Shown here: positions 51,273 to 61,471 of the stretch, piece after piece | Position numbering within the stretch: position 1 is the first letter of the stretch | Layout: each line of letters opens with the position of its first letter | Assembly: GCA_030017715.1 (NCBI GenBank) | Contig: JASEIU010000002.1 | Span: 1 to 64,000, forward strand | DNA from: Candidatus Saccharicenans sp. | GTDB lineage: Bacteria; Acidobacteriota; Aminicenantia; Aminicenantales; Saccharicenantaceae | Reading direction: 5' to 3' | DNA length: 64,000 nt | The notes under the pieces: generated by a model | What the model saw: the letters and a program-made list of their open reading frames with translations, nothing else | Database searches by the model: none | Told to the model about the DNA's origin: nothing | Position numbers and translations under genes: made by a program

Positions 51273-53451
51273 GCCGCGGGCCGCTCGGGCGGCCGGGCTG
51301 TTAGTAATTCCTACTATTTTAGTAGTAATTCTGCTGGCCGGCGAGCCGGGCCGGCTGGAACAGCAGACCCCGGCACATTCCGGCCTGCTGCCGCTTCTGG
51401 GCCTGGAAGTATCGGCCGAGTCGCTCGATTACCTTCAGAACAAAACCCAGTTCCAGCTTCACACTCTGCTGACCGAACAGCGCCACCCGAAGACCTGGAA
51501 CCTCAGCGAAAGAATCAAAACTGATATTCCAGCCGCCCTGCACATGTTGTTTTCGGTCGACGAGGATATTGCCAGCCGGCTGGAAGAGCTGGCCGCCGAG
51601 CCGCGGGACCTGTTGCTCCTGGCCTCGGAAATCAAGCAGTCGATCCTGGCCGGCCGAAAAATCTATATTTACGGCTGCGGGGCTACCGGCCGCCTGGCCA
51701 AACAGATGGAAAGCACCTTCTGGCGTCCCTTCTGGAAATCCCTCCGCCGGGACAGGACCCTCTGGTCAAAGGTGGAAAAAAACCTGGGGCCGGACATTGT
51801 CGACAGGCTGATAGGAGAAATGACCGGCGCCGACCGGGCGCTGATTTCTTCTCTGGAGGGTTTTGAAGATTTGCAGCTCATTGGTCGGCTGCAGCTTCAG
51901 GACCACGGGATAAAAAAGGGCGACCTGGTAATCTGCGTCACCGAGGGCGGAGAGACCTCCTCGGTCATCGGCACCATCCTGGCCGCCCTGGAGCAGTGGA
52001 AAGAAAGCCCGGGTTACAGCCCGGAAGAAAGTCGCCGGAAACTTTATTTTATCTATAACAATCCCGACGACCGTCTGAGACCCTTCGACCGGAGCCGGGC
52101 GGTAATCGAAGAACCGGGCATCACCAGGATCAATCTGACCACCGGACCGATGGCCATAACCGGCTCCACCAGAATGCAGGCCACCACCATTGAAACCTAT
52201 GTGGTGGGAGCAGCTCTTCAGTCGGCGGTTTATGAATTGCTGTCCGGCTTTCTCAGCCCCGGGGAACTGCAGCGGGCGGGGTTCAGCCACCGGTATGACC
52301 CGGTGGCAACTCTCCGCGATTTCAACCAGATTTTATCCAGGGTAAAAAATGCTGTGCCCAGGATAGCGGCCTGGACAGAACTGGAGGCTGACACCTACGC
52401 CGGGAATCATTATTCAACCTACTTTGCCGAAGAGGCCCTGATCACCGTTTTTATCGACAGCACCGAGCGCAGCCCGACTTTCAGGCTTTATCCGCTGGAC
52501 ACCGTCCACGAACCGACCCGTCGCTGCTGGATTCAGGTCTGGACCCCGGCCCGGGACAGGCATCAGGCCTGGCTGAATTTCCTGGGACGTCCTTTCAGGG
52601 GACTGCAGGAAGACTTTTACCGTTCGCCTTTCGAAGAACAGGTGGACGACCCCTATCTGCGCCGGGCGGCCCTGGACAGCCTGAAGAAAGCCGGTGACAA
52701 CCAGCGGGAACTTTACGATTTTTCCTTTTCGGAATTCAACCTGACGAAACGGGGTCCTCAACCAGGAGACCTGGGAGTTGTGGTTTGTCTGACGCCAGAA
52801 GAGAACAAACTGCTCGACCCCTCCTCCGCCTTCAGCCGCTTTATGGGCTTGTTTCTGGAAAAACAGGCCGGGCTGGTTCTGGTCAGCGTCAGCGACCTCA
52901 ACGAAAAGCAGACCGCGGCCCTGGAAAAGGAAATCCAGGCTTATAGCCGGAAATTTTTGAAGTCAGGTCAAGCCGAAACCATCCAGGTTTTCCTCAGTCT
53001 CGATCGCCGGAACGACCCCTTCCTGCTGAAACAGAACACCGGCCTGAAGATGGTGCTGAACGCCCATTCGACGGCCGTCATGGCCAGGCTGGGCCGGGTC
53101 ATCGGCAACACCATGACCAATGTCAGTCCCAGCAACCTCAAGCTGATCGGCCGGGCTACCTACCTGATTCAATCGCACGTCAACGACTGCCTTAAAAAAC
53201 CGGAGTGGATAAAAAAATACGGATACCGTTCGGAAATCAGCTACGGCGAGGCCAACGCTGTTCTTTTCGACTCGATTGAGTTCCTCAGGGATAAACAGGC
53301 GGTGGCCGGGCAGACCGCCGAGGTAGCCCTGTCAATAATCAGAATTCTGGAGGCGCTGCGCCAGAAAAAAGCCGTCAGCAACGAGGAAGCCCTGGCTATT
53401 CTGCAGCAGGTCGGCCTGGCCGAATACCTCCGCCAGTCCCAGCAGCCGTAG
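51229..53451 (+). CDS. membrane-anchored double-SIS-domain protein (MurQ/GCKR-like)
   Basis: A 740-residue protein with an N-terminal membrane helix (about 22-38) and two SIS sugar-isomerase domains. In the first, GCGATGRLAKQMEST near 145 corresponds to the MurQ loop GAGTSGRLGVLDASE, and LISSLEGFEDL corresponds to the MurQ VEGAED motif. The second half (about 490-740) is more divergent. The protein is similar in layout to glucokinase regulatory protein (GCKR), which is a non-catalytic double-SIS protein, and to MurQ. Substrate binding of a phosphosugar is likely, but catalysis is not assured. It overlaps the dCMP deaminase gene by 44 bases. Confidence 0.82.
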   Translation: MENQMKMTKPEKKDRPRAARAAGLLVIPTILVVILLAGEPGRLEQQTPAHSGLLPLLGLEVSAESLDYLQNKTQFQLHTLLTEQRHPKTWNLSERIKTDIPAALHMLFSVDEDIASRLEELAAEPRDLLLLASEIKQSILAGRKIYIYGCGATGRLAKQMESTFWRPFWKSLRRDRTLWSKVEKNLGPDIVDRLIGEMTGADRALISSLEGFEDLQLIGRLQLQDHGIKKGDLVICVTEGGETSSVIGTILAALEQWKESPGYSPEESRRKLYFIYNNPDDRLRPFDRSRAVIEEPGITRINLTTGPMAITGSTRMQATTIETYVVGAALQSAVYELLSGFLSPGELQRAGFSHRYDPVATLRDFNQILSRVKNAVPRIAAWTELEADTYAGNHYSTYFAEEALITVFIDSTERSPTFRLYPLDTVHEPTRRCWIQVWTPARDRHQAWLNFLGRPFRGLQEDFYRSPFEEQVDDPYLRRAALDSLKKAGDNQRELYDFSFSEFNLTKRGPQPGDLGVVVCLTPEENKLLDPSSAFSRFMGLFLEKQAGLVLVSVSDLNEKQTAALEKEIQAYSRKFLKSGQAETIQVFLSLDRRNDPFLLKQNTGLKMVLNAHSTAVMARLGRVIGNTMTNVSPSNLKLIGRATYLIQSHVNDCLKKPEWIKKYGYRSEISYGEANAVLFDSIEFLRDKQAVAGQTAEVALSIIRILEALRQKKAVSNEEALAILQQVGLAEYLRQSQQP

Positions 53452-53800
53452 CCAATCCCCTGCTTTCGTCCGGAAAAATTCCAGCCGGCTTAGAAATAAC
53501 CCTCTGTGAATCTTATTTTTTTCTGATTCCGGCCGATTCTCAAAGCTTGCAGTTCCTAAAACCCGGCTTCCGCCATTTCATCCCGGACCCGAGTTATCAA
53601 CCCCAACGGGACAACTTATTCCAAAACCCGAATCCCGGACCAGGCGGTGACACCGCCCCGGGAGAGAATGGCCATGATGACGCCGATAAAAAAATTAGAA
53701 ACCTCCTGGCCGTCGGCACGGCCAGCAAGAATCTAGAATTAAGCCGCTCTAAAGAAAGAGAGGGTTCTTCCTGGCTCACCTTCAACCGGCTGAAGCGCGG
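53452..53800. other. intergenic gap between convergent genes, no feature seen
   Basis: About 350 bases with T-rich stretches (53513-53523) and no reading frame that resembles a protein. No repeat family or tRNA was recognised. Confidence 0.4.
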
Positions 53801-54904
53801 TTAAAGCTGCTGGCTGGGAGCCGCGTAACAGGGCGGCTGCACCCGGGGCCTTCTCTTTCTCGGACTCTTGACCTGAGGATAGACATAGACTTCCCCGGCG
53901 TAGTTCCTCAGCACCACCTTTTCATCGGAGATAGACTGCACGTATTCCGGAATCAACGGAATCTTGCCGCCGCCGCCCGGGGCGTCGATCACATACTGGG
54001 GAACGGCCAGGCCCGAAGTCCAGCCTCTAAGCCCCTGATAAATTTCCAGCCCTTTCTCCACGGTCGTCCGGAAATGGTCCGTGCCCTTAACATAATCCGC
54101 TTGATAGATATAGTAGGGACGCACCCTGACCGTCAGCAGCTTCTGCATCAACCTCCTCATGACCGGGACGTCGTCGTTTATCCCCTTGAGAAGGACTGTC
54201 TGGTTGCCGAGAGGAATGCCGGCGTCGGCCAGCAGATTGAGGGCCCGAGCCGCCTCCGGCGTTATTTCGTCGGGATGGTTGAAGTGAACATTCAGATAGA
54301 GCGGGTGGTATTTTTTGAGCCTGCCGGCCAGTTTCTCGGTGATTCTCTGCGGCAGAAAGCAGGGCACCCGGCTGCCGAGGCGGATTATTTCCACATGGGG
54401 GATTGAACGCACCTGACTCAAAATGGCTTCCAGCTTGTCGTCGCTCAGGATAAGCGGGTCGCCACCAGAGATGATAACATCGCGAACTTCAGCATGGTCT
54501 TTGATGTAGTTTATTCCGTCTTCGATGTAGCGGGGATGGATCTTGCCGGGGTCTCCGACCTTTCTTTTCCTGGTGCAGAAGCGACAGTAGGCAGCGCAGC
54601 TGTGAGAAACCAGAAACAGCACCCGGTCGGGATAGCGATGGACGATGCTGGGAACCGGAGAGTCCAGGTCTTCTTCCAGCGGGTCTTCCTGGCCGGAGTT
54701 TTCGGCCAGTTCAGCCAGGTCCGGCACCACCTGTTTATAGAGGGGATCGCCTTTTTTCTTGATCAAGCTCGCATAATAAGGAGTAATCTGAATCTTGAAG
54801 GCCCGGCCAATTTTCCGGACTTCTTCCAGATCCAGGCCGAAGTGCTCGGCGATGTCTTCGGGCGTGCGCAGGCTGTCGCGTAAGATTCGTTGCCAGTCTT
54901 CCAT
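53801..54904 (-). CDS. kamA: lysine 2,3-aminomutase family radical SAM enzyme
   Basis: A 367-residue enzyme that would convert L-lysine to beta-lysine using SAM, a 4Fe-4S cluster and PLP. CxxxCxxC is C103, C107, C110 (CAAYCRFC). The PLP lysine is K314 in PGGGGK. Asp270 (YQADYVKG) and Asp307 (IDAPGG) keep the 37-residue spacing of the two lysine-binding aspartates (293 and 330) of the clostridial enzyme, which argues for a lysine substrate rather than glutamate. It is shorter than the clostridial protein (416) and near the size of EpmB, so EF-P lysine beta-lysylation is an alternative. It is the last gene of an operon with a GNAT and two ATP-grasp ligases. Confidence 0.88.
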   Translation of the reverse strand: MEDWQRILRDSLRTPEDIAEHFGLDLEEVRKIGRAFKIQITPYYASLIKKKGDPLYKQVVPDLAELAENSGQEDPLEEDLDSPVPSIVHRYPDRVLFLVSHSCAAYCRFCTRKRKVGDPGKIHPRYIEDGINYIKDHAEVRDVIISGGDPLILSDDKLEAILSQVRSIPHVEIIRLGSRVPCFLPQRITEKLAGRLKKYHPLYLNVHFNHPDEITPEAARALNLLADAGIPLGNQTVLLKGINDDVPVMRRLMQKLLTVRVRPYYIYQADYVKGTDHFRTTVEKGLEIYQGLRGWTSGLAVPQYVIDAPGGGGKIPLIPEYVQSISDEKVVLRNYAGEVYVYPQVKSPRKRRPRVQPPCYAAPSQQL

Positions 54905-54916
54905 GGTCTCCTTTTC

Positions 54917-55423
54917 TCACTCCTTTGAGCAAAAATATTTTCCGAAGATTACCCGGTCGTCTCCGGGGCGGTAAAAATCCCGGATACGGGCCACTTCGGT
55001 ATATCCGAGTTTTTCATAGAATTTTCTGGTCGGCTGATACTTGGGCTGGGATGAAGTTTCTATCAGCACCAGGCGGCCGGCATTCTTTTGCACCTGGTCT
55101 TCCAGGAAGTTAACCAGCTGGCGGCCGTACCCTTTTCCCTGAACCCGGGGCGAAACGGCGATCCAGTAAAGGTCCCAGGTGCCCTCGGCGAGCGGCGTCG
55201 GTCCGTAAGTCATGTAGCCGGCAATCTGTCCTTCTTCATTTTCAATCACCACAATGTAATAGTCGCGCTGCTCCGGATGGTTAAGATAAATATCTATCAA
55301 TTCCTCGGCCACCTGGATTTCGCCTGCGGTGAAAAAGCCGGTCTCGCGGATCAAATCCAGAACCGGCTGGCGGTCAACTTTTGCCATTGGTCGCAACACT
55401 GCCTTCCTTCCTTCGCCTGGCAT
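54917..55423 (-). CDS. GNAT-family acetyltransferase
   Basis: A 168-residue N-acetyltransferase with the GNAT acetyl-CoA loop VSPRVQGKGYGRQLVNF (Q/RxxGxG/A) near residue 92-108 and a preceding beta strand (YWIAVS). It lies between kamA (12-base gap) and the ATP-grasp genes (overlap about 50 bases). In acetyl-beta-lysine synthesis, AblA (aminomutase) works with the acetyltransferase AblB; this protein is shorter than AblB, so the parallel is only suggestive. The substrate is unknown. Confidence 0.85.
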   Translation of the reverse strand: MPGEGRKAVLRPMAKVDRQPVLDLIRETGFFTAGEIQVAEELIDIYLNHPEQRDYYIVVIENEEGQIAGYMTYGPTPLAEGTWDLYWIAVSPRVQGKGYGRQLVNFLEDQVQKNAGRLVLIETSSQPKYQPTRKFYEKLGYTEVARIRDFYRPGDDRVIFGKYFCSKE

Positions 55424-56405
55424 TATTGATCATCAATTTCCAGAAATCCGAATAGCTGATTCTGGCCGCCCTGAGCGCCCGGGCATAACCGGCATCCAGG
55501 CTGATATCGGGGTTGGGATTGACTTCCAGGATGAAAACCTCGCCCCGGTCGTTCATCCGGAAATCCACCCGGGCATAATCCCGGCAGCCCATCGCTTTGA
55601 AAGCACTGACCGCCATCTCCTGAAGTTTCTGGCTGAGGAGTTCATCAATTTGCGCCGGACAGACAGGAACCGTGGTTTTATAGAGAATATGGTCCGGGTG
55701 CCACTTGGCTTCATAACTGCAGATCCGCGGGTAACCTTCAGGCATGGCAGAAAAATCTATTTCGGAGACCGGCAGAGCCCTGGGTTCGTCGTCTTCCAGG
55801 ACAGCTACGTTGAACTCCCGGCCATCGATATACTCTTCAACAATGGCCGGCTGGTTATAAGTCCTGACGATTTTCTCTACCCTGACCGCCAGAGACTTCT
55901 GGTCGTGGACGACCGATTCCGGATGGACCCCGATGCTGGCATCTTCGGAGTTTGGTTTGACGATCACCGGAAATCTGAGGTCAATCATTTCTTCGGCCGA
56001 AGTGATAAGCTGGCTTGAAGCCACCGGCAGATTGAAGGAGCTGAGCACAGCCTTGGCCTGATGTTTATCCTGGCAGAGGGCCAGCGTCCGGGAACCGTTT
56101 CCGGTAAAGGGAATATGCAGCATTTCCATCACCGCGGCCACGTTGGCTTCCCACTGAGGATTGCCGAAAAAGCCCTCACACAGGTTGATCACCACTTCCA
56201 CGTTCAATTCTTTGAGGCGCCGCAGAAAGGTGAACATGCTCCGCTGCAGCGGAATCACCACCGCCTCCACCCCGGCCTGATTCAGGGATTCGCAGACCAC
56301 TTCGGCCACTTTAGCCACCGAGTCTTCGGAAACTTTCTCCGGCCGGTAGATGAAGGGCTCGTAAGTATTGAAAGCCACTCCGACTTTCGGACTGTCAGCG
56401 GCCAT
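55374..56405 (-). CDS. D-Ala-D-Ala-ligase-like ATP-grasp enzyme B
   Basis: ATP-grasp carboxylate-amine ligase, 343 residues from ATG 56405, which has GGAGG 5 bases upstream; the longer reading frame begins with an arginine-rich segment overlapping the preceding gene and was rejected. Features: NEGFFGNP-type loop VINLCEGFFGNP, IPFTGNGSRTLALCQDK, VIVKPNSEDASIGV and the metal motif DFRMNDRGEVFILEVNPNPD. Residues differ from true Ddl at the substrate pocket, so another amino acid or peptide is likely. It is paralogous to enzyme A immediately upstream and ends overlapping the GNAT gene. Confidence 0.85.
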   Translation of the reverse strand: MAADSPKVGVAFNTYEPFIYRPEKVSEDSVAKVAEVVCESLNQAGVEAVVIPLQRSMFTFLRRLKELNVEVVINLCEGFFGNPQWEANVAAVMEMLHIPFTGNGSRTLALCQDKHQAKAVLSSFNLPVASSQLITSAEEMIDLRFPVIVKPNSEDASIGVHPESVVHDQKSLAVRVEKIVRTYNQPAIVEEYIDGREFNVAVLEDDEPRALPVSEIDFSAMPEGYPRICSYEAKWHPDHILYKTTVPVCPAQIDELLSQKLQEMAVSAFKAMGCRDYARVDFRMNDRGEVFILEVNPNPDISLDAGYARALRAARISYSDFWKLMINNARRRKEGSVATNGKS

Positions 56406-57513
56406 CAGTTCCTCCGAGACCCGGCATGACGGCCGCCGGCCGGGAATACTCCCGGTATGGTTCAACCGACAGACCATATCGTCGACAGGCCTCACAGACC
56501 ACCCGGTTGATCAACTGGTCGTAGCTGTAACCGGCAGCCCGGGCCGCTTTCGGCAGGCAGGAATTCTCTTCGGGGTTAGGCAGGATTCCCGGCAGAGGAT
56601 TTATCTCCAGAATGTTGGGCACTCCCCGCTCGTCAAGCCGGACGTCAATCCGGGCCCAGTCCCGTATTCTTAACAGGCGACAGGTGTCTCTGATTACCTT
56701 CTCAATGGCGTTCTTCAGTTCTTCCGAGAGGTCGGCCGGGCAGCAGAAAATTTCCAGCGGTCGGTCGGGAGTATCCCAGACCCATTTGGCTTCGTAAGAA
56801 TAAATCGGCCTGGCTCCGGCCGGAAGCTGCGAATGGTCGATCTCCACGATCGGCAGAATTTCCAGGTCGGGATAATTGCCCAGTACCCCGACCGTAAATT
56901 CCCTTCCGGTCAGAAACTTTTCCACTATGGCCGGCTGGTCGTATAATTTTTTTATTTCAACAATTTTGGCTTTAAGTTCCCGGCGGTTGTTGACGACCGA
57001 GTTATCCTTGATGCCTTTGCTGGAACCTTCATACAGGGGCTTAACTATCAGCGGGTATTTCAGCCTGGCCGGAATATCATCCGGGTTTTCTATCACCCGG
57101 AAGTCGGGATTGGGTATCCGGTGATAACTCAAAATTTCTTTGGCCCGGGATTTGTCCAAACAGATCGCCAGAGTCAGCGGGTCGGAGCCGGTGTAAGGGA
57201 TATTCAGCATCTCGCAAATGGTCGGGATGTGAGATTCGCGGTTGGGGCCGAAAAGTCTTTCGGCGATGTTGAAAACCAGGTCCGGCTTCTCTTCCATCAA
57301 GCGCAGGTAGGCCTGCTCGTCGGATTCAATCATGATTACCTGGTGAAACTTCTGGAGGGCCTGCTGAACGGCGGTGATGGTTTCATCGCTGTCACATTCA
57401 GCCAGCAAATCAGGTGGAGGCTCTTCGCCTTCTTCCACCCGGTCTTCAAAAAGAAAAGGAGCCAGGGCTCTGGCCATCCCCCGCTTGGAACTGAAAAGCA
57501 ATGCGATTTTCAT
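56395..57513 (-). CDS. D-Ala-D-Ala-ligase-like ATP-grasp enzyme A
   Basis: ATP-grasp ligase, 372 residues, paralogue of enzyme B. Features: DLVFNIAERLFGPNRESHIP, IPYTGSDPLTLAICLDK, LIVKPLYEGSSKGI and DVRLDERGVPNILEINPLPG with metal-binding Asp/Glu/Asn. A long N-terminal insertion (EDRVEEGEEPPP) distinguishes it. Two adjacent, diverged copies with a lysine mutase and a GNAT suggest sequential ligation steps on a non-standard amino acid or peptide, an inference. No promoter consensus was seen in 57514-57698, where an AT-rich stretch (57600-57680) lies. Confidence 0.85.
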   Translation of the reverse strand: MKIALLFSSKRGMARALAPFLFEDRVEEGEEPPPDLLAECDSDETITAVQQALQKFHQVIMIESDEQAYLRLMEEKPDLVFNIAERLFGPNRESHIPTICEMLNIPYTGSDPLTLAICLDKSRAKEILSYHRIPNPDFRVIENPDDIPARLKYPLIVKPLYEGSSKGIKDNSVVNNRRELKAKIVEIKKLYDQPAIVEKFLTGREFTVGVLGNYPDLEILPIVEIDHSQLPAGARPIYSYEAKWVWDTPDRPLEIFCCPADLSEELKNAIEKVIRDTCRLLRIRDWARIDVRLDERGVPNILEINPLPGILPNPEENSCLPKAARAAGYSYDQLINRVVCEACRRYGLSVEPYREYSRPAAVMPGLGGTDGR

Positions 57514-57698
57514 TTTTGTTTTTTCACTCTTGGCAAAAAAATTTTTAAATGCCTTCCCCCAAAATTTTTCTAATCGCCGCTTTCAGTTTCATTCCTGTTT
57601 CTCTTTTTCAATTTTATATATACAGCATTTTTCCCGGATGTCAATACTTTTTTGGCTTTTTTATACTTTTTTTTGTGTAAAGGAATTTTAGGCCACTA

Positions 57699-58310
57699 TT
57701 AGTGGTGGCGGACAATCTCCTTCACCCGCATCAGCTGAACCTGGTAGGAACGCTCGATTTCTTCCAGGCGGGAGGAGATGGAGTGGATGGTCTCCTTGAG
57801 GCTGGGAATTAAAATGTATTCCAGGGCATTGACCCTTCTTCTGGTCACTTCTATTTCGTGAGCCAGGAGTTCCAGTTTTTTCCAGAGGCTGCAGAACTCC
57901 AGGAGCTCCGGCAGAATTTTCTGGAAATGCTTTATGGCCACATCCAGTTCGCTTTCGGTGAGAAACAGGTCGTAAGCTCCCGGTTGAAAACTGGTCAGCC
58001 GGAATTCCGGAACGACCAGATTTAAGAGCCGGCCTTTTTCCACGGAAAATTCCAGGTCGCCCTCTCCCAGCAGTTCATCTATTTCCGAAGCCGGCTGGGC
58101 TGCCCGCACAGCCGCCGTGGCCCCGGTGATGATTTCAAATTCCCGGTCGACCTTCTGGTGAAGCTCGGCCAGCCGACGGGAAGCTTCCAGCAACTGCCGC
58201 ATCAGTTCTTCGAGTTTATCCTTCAGCAGCTTGTGTCCCCTTTCGGCCAGAGACAGACGGCGGCGAAGCCGCAGCAGCTCCATCCGGTTGGGGTTGACCT
58301 TAAGCTTCAT
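57699..58310 (-). CDS. ntpD: V-type ATPase subunit D
   Basis: Central-stalk subunit, 203 residues, that rotates within the AB hexamer. It begins MKLKVNPNRMELLRLRRRL, typical of subunit D, with coiled-coil heptads at both ends. Last gene of the V-ATPase operon, 33 bases after subunit B. Confidence 0.93.
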   Translation of the reverse strand: MKLKVNPNRMELLRLRRRLSLAERGHKLLKDKLEELMRQLLEASRRLAELHQKVDREFEIITGATAAVRAAQPASEIDELLGEGDLEFSVEKGRLLNLVVPEFRLTSFQPGAYDLFLTESELDVAIKHFQKILPELLEFCSLWKKLELLAHEIEVTRRRVNALEYILIPSLKETIHSISSRLEEIERSYQVQLMRVKEIVRHH

Positions 58311-58343
58311 CTTCTCTCCTGCTGCTCCTGGAATATTGAGCCG

Positions 58344-59723
58344 TCAATAATATTTTTCCAGAAACTCCGGCCTGATTCTCTTCAGTTCTTTCTTCGGCAA
58401 CTTACGCATCAGTTTCCAGCCGAGTTCAATCGTCTCCTCAATCGTCCGGGCTTCGAACTCGCCCTGGCGGACAAACTCGGTTTCAAACAGGTCGGCAAAT
58501 TTCAGGTACAGCCGGTCCAGGTCGCTGAGGGCGGCTTCTCCCAGGATCAGGGCCAGCTCCCTGGCTTCCTTGCCGCGGGCATAACAGGCAAACAATTGAT
58601 TCAGAACGTCGGCATGGTCCTCTCGGGTCTTGCCGGCGCCTATTCCTTTATCTTTTAATCGCGACAGGCTGGGCAGAACGTCAATGGGTGGATAAATTCC
58701 CTTGCGATGCAGTTCCCGGCTCAGGATGACCTGCCCTTCGGTAATATAACCGGTCAGGTCGGGAATGGGATGAGTCTTGTCGTCTTCGGGCATGGTCAGA
58801 ATGGGAATCATGGTGATTGAGCCCTTTTTGTCCTTGATTCTTCCGGCCCTCTCGTACATGGTGGCCAGGTCGGTATAGAGATAGCCGGGATAGCCGCGGC
58901 GCCCCGGGATTTCTTTTCTGGCGGCAGAAATCTCGCGCAGAGCTTCGGCGTAGAAGGTCATGTCGACCAGAATCACCAGGACATGCATATCCAGTTCAAA
59001 GGCCAGGTATTCGGCACAGGTCAGGGCCAGGCGCGGGGTGGCGATTCTTTCGATGGCCGGCTCGTTGGCCAGGTTAAGAAAAAGCACCGCCCGCTCCAGG
59101 GCCCCGGTGTTGCGAAAATCCTCGATGAAGAAATTGGCTTCCTCAAAGGTGATACCCATGGCCGCAAAAACCACGGCGAACTTTTCTTCCTTGCCCAGAA
59201 CCTTAGCCTGGCGGGCGATCTGGGCGGCAATCCGGGGATGTGGCAATCCGCTTCCGGAAAAAATCGGCAGCTTCTGGCCGCGGACCAGCGGGTTCATACC
59301 GTCGATGGAGGAAATTCCGGTCTGGATGAATTCGGAAGGATAATCGCGGGCGTCGGGGTTGATGGGACTGCCGTTGATGTCCAGCCGTCGCCGGGCGATG
59401 ATCTGTGGGCCGTTATCGCGTGGCCGGCCAGAGCCGTCAAACACCCGACCGATAATCTCTTCGGAAACCGGAAGCTGCTGGGAGCGGCCGAGAAATCTGA
59501 CCCGGGACTGGTTGATGTCCAGGCCGACCGTGCCCTCAAACACCTGAACCACGGCCTGGTCGGTGGAAACTTCCAGCACCGTCCCGCGACGCAGGTGGCC
59601 GCGGGAGTCTTCTATTTCCACCAGCTCATTGTATTTGACGTCGGCAATCTTCTCCACGATGACCAGAGGTCCAACAATGTTGGAAACCGTTAAGTATTCT
59701 TTATGCATGGGACTCACCTTCAA
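58344..59723 (-). CDS. ntpB: V-type ATPase subunit B
   Basis: Non-catalytic nucleotide-binding subunit of the AB hexamer, 459 residues. It shows [40 protein letters not shown] and [13 protein letters not shown]-like regions of the family. No Walker A of the catalytic type, as expected. The start overlaps the stop of subunit A (ATGA). Confidence 0.95.
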   Translation of the reverse strand: MKVSPMHKEYLTVSNIVGPLVIVEKIADVKYNELVEIEDSRGHLRRGTVLEVSTDQAVVQVFEGTVGLDINQSRVRFLGRSQQLPVSEEIIGRVFDGSGRPRDNGPQIIARRRLDINGSPINPDARDYPSEFIQTGISSIDGMNPLVRGQKLPIFSGSGLPHPRIAAQIARQAKVLGKEEKFAVVFAAMGITFEEANFFIEDFRNTGALERAVLFLNLANEPAIERIATPRLALTCAEYLAFELDMHVLVILVDMTFYAEALREISAARKEIPGRRGYPGYLYTDLATMYERAGRIKDKKGSITMIPILTMPEDDKTHPIPDLTGYITEGQVILSRELHRKGIYPPIDVLPSLSRLKDKGIGAGKTREDHADVLNQLFACYARGKEARELALILGEAALSDLDRLYLKFADLFETEFVRQGEFEARTIEETIELGWKLMRKLPKKELKRIRPEFLEKYY

Positions 59724-61471
59724 ACCTGAAGTGCCTTAAAAGAAGCGTCCACTTCCTTTTCCACCTGAAGCAGCGCCTCTTCATCCTCGGGCAGGTATTT
59801 CAGCTTGGAAATCCGGTCGCGAACTTCCAGAGAAACGATAGCGCTGAATTCACGGCCTTCATCCAGAGCCTGGCTGGCCCGGTGATGAAAATGGAGAATC
59901 GCCCGCAGCATCAGATACTGCTTACGCATGGAGGTATAGGTGTCCTGCGGATGGAAAGCGTTCTGATGCAGGAAATCTTCGCGGATTGAGCGGGCGGTTT
60001 CCAGAATCAACCTTTCCTTGTAGGAGAGCGACTCCAGACCGATCAACCTGGCGATCTCCTGGAGTTCGGCTTCGAGCTCCAGCAGCTTCATCGCTTCCTG
60101 GCTGAGTTCAACGAAATCCTCGGCCACTTTTTCGGCGAAATATTTTTTCAGAGAATCGCGGTAGAGAGAATAACTCTGCAGCCAGTTGATGGCCGGGAAA
60201 TGTCTCATATTGGCCAGACGGTCGTCGAGAGCCCAGAAAACCTTGACCACCTTCAAGGTGGCCTGGACTACCGGGTCGGACAGGTCGCCTCCGGGAGGGC
60301 TGACCGCGCCGATGACGCTCAGGGCTCCTATCCTTTCTTCCGAACCCGGGCAGATGACCTTGCCGGCTCGTTCATAAAATTCAGCCAGGCGGCTGGCCAG
60401 ATAGGCCGGGTAACCTTCATCGCCCGGCATTTCCTCCATCCGGCCGCCAATTTCCCTCAGGGCTTCAGCCCAGCGGGAAGATGAGTCGGCCATCAGAGCC
60501 ACCGAATAGCCCATGTCGCGAAAATACTCGGCAATGGTCATGCCGGTGTAGATGGAGGCTTCGCGGGCAGCCACCGGCATGTTGGAGGTGTTGGCAATGA
60601 TGACCGTTCTTTCCAGCAGCGGCCGGCCGGTGTTGGGGTCTTTCAATTCAGGAAAGCTCAGCAGCAGGTCGGCCACTTCGTTGCCGCGTTCGCCGCAGGC
60701 CACATAAACAATAATCTGGGCGTCCGACCACTTGGCCAGCTGATGCTGAACGACGGTCTTGCCGCTGCCGAAAGGACCGGGCACGCAGGCCGTCCCGCCT
60801 TTGGCCAGGGGAAACAGGGTGTCGAGTATTCTCTGGCCGGTGACCAGCGGCTCAAAGGGCATTAACCTTTCTTTAACCGGGCGCTGTTTTCTGACCGGCC
60901 AGACCTGAAAAAGGTTCAACTCCCTGACCTGGCCCGAATCCTTCTTAATCCGGCAGACAATTTCGTCGACCGGAAATTCTCCTTCTTTGATCTCCAGGAT
61001 TTCGCCGTCGCCGTTTTCCGGGACCATGATCCGATGCTGGATGAGCGGCGTTTCCTGGACGTGGCCGATGATATCCCCGGCCAGAACTCTGTCCCCCGGC
61101 TTTTTTACCGGCTTAAAAAGCCAGCGCTTTTCCCGGTCGAGAGCCGGAACTTCGATTCCGCGGGAAACGAATTCGCCGTGCCGGGCCCTGATGACGTCCA
61201 GCGGCCGCTGGATGCCGTCATAGATTGAGCCCAGAATTCCCGGACCAAGTTCCACCGACAGCGGCTTCTCAGTCAGGACTACCGGTTCCCCGGGCCCGAC
61301 ACCGGTGGTGTCTTCGTACACCTGGATGTAGGCCTGGTCGTTATTGAGTTCGATTATTTCTCCGATCAATCCCAGGTGCCCGACCTTGACCATGTCGTAC
61401 ATCTTGGCGCCGAGACACTCGGCCGCCACCACCAGGGGACCGGCCACGCGGATTATCTTACCTTGTCTCAT
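59720..61471 (-). CDS. ntpA: V-type ATPase catalytic subunit A
   Basis: Catalytic subunit, 583 residues, with Walker [12 protein letters not shown] near residue 233-241, Walker [23 protein letters not shown] further on, and the family non-homologous insert around 100-190. It hydrolyses or synthesises ATP. The start of subunit F's product lies just upstream; its stop overlaps subunit B. Bulge-region residues [10 protein letters not shown] are conserved. Confidence 0.95.
   Translation of the reverse strand: MRQGKIIRVAGPLVVAAECLGAKMYDMVKVGHLGLIGEIIELNNDQAYIQVYEDTTGVGPGEPVVLTEKPLSVELGPGILGSIYDGIQRPLDVIRARHGEFVSRGIEVPALDREKRWLFKPVKKPGDRVLAGDIIGHVQETPLIQHRIMVPENGDGEILEIKEGEFPVDEIVCRIKKDSGQVRELNLFQVWPVRKQRPVKERLMPFEPLVTGQRILDTLFPLAKGGTACVPGPFGSGKTVVQHQLAKWSDAQIIVYVACGERGNEVADLLLSFPELKDPNTGRPLLERTVIIANTSNMPVAAREASIYTGMTIAEYFRDMGYSVALMADSSSRWAEALREIGGRMEEMPGDEGYPAYLASRLAEFYERAGKVICPGSEERIGALSVIGAVSPPGGDLSDPVVQATLKVVKVFWALDDRLANMRHFPAINWLQSYSLYRDSLKKYFAEKVAEDFVELSQEAMKLLELEAELQEIARLIGLESLSYKERLILETARSIREDFLHQNAFHPQDTYTSMRKQYLMLRAILHFHHRASQALDEGREFSAIVSLEVRDRISKLKYLPEDEEALLQVEKEVDASFKALQV

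Noticed and set aside
53801-54904. Glutamate 2,3-aminomutase
   Set aside because: The two aspartates that bind the lysine side chain are conserved at 270 and 307; glutamate mutases change them.
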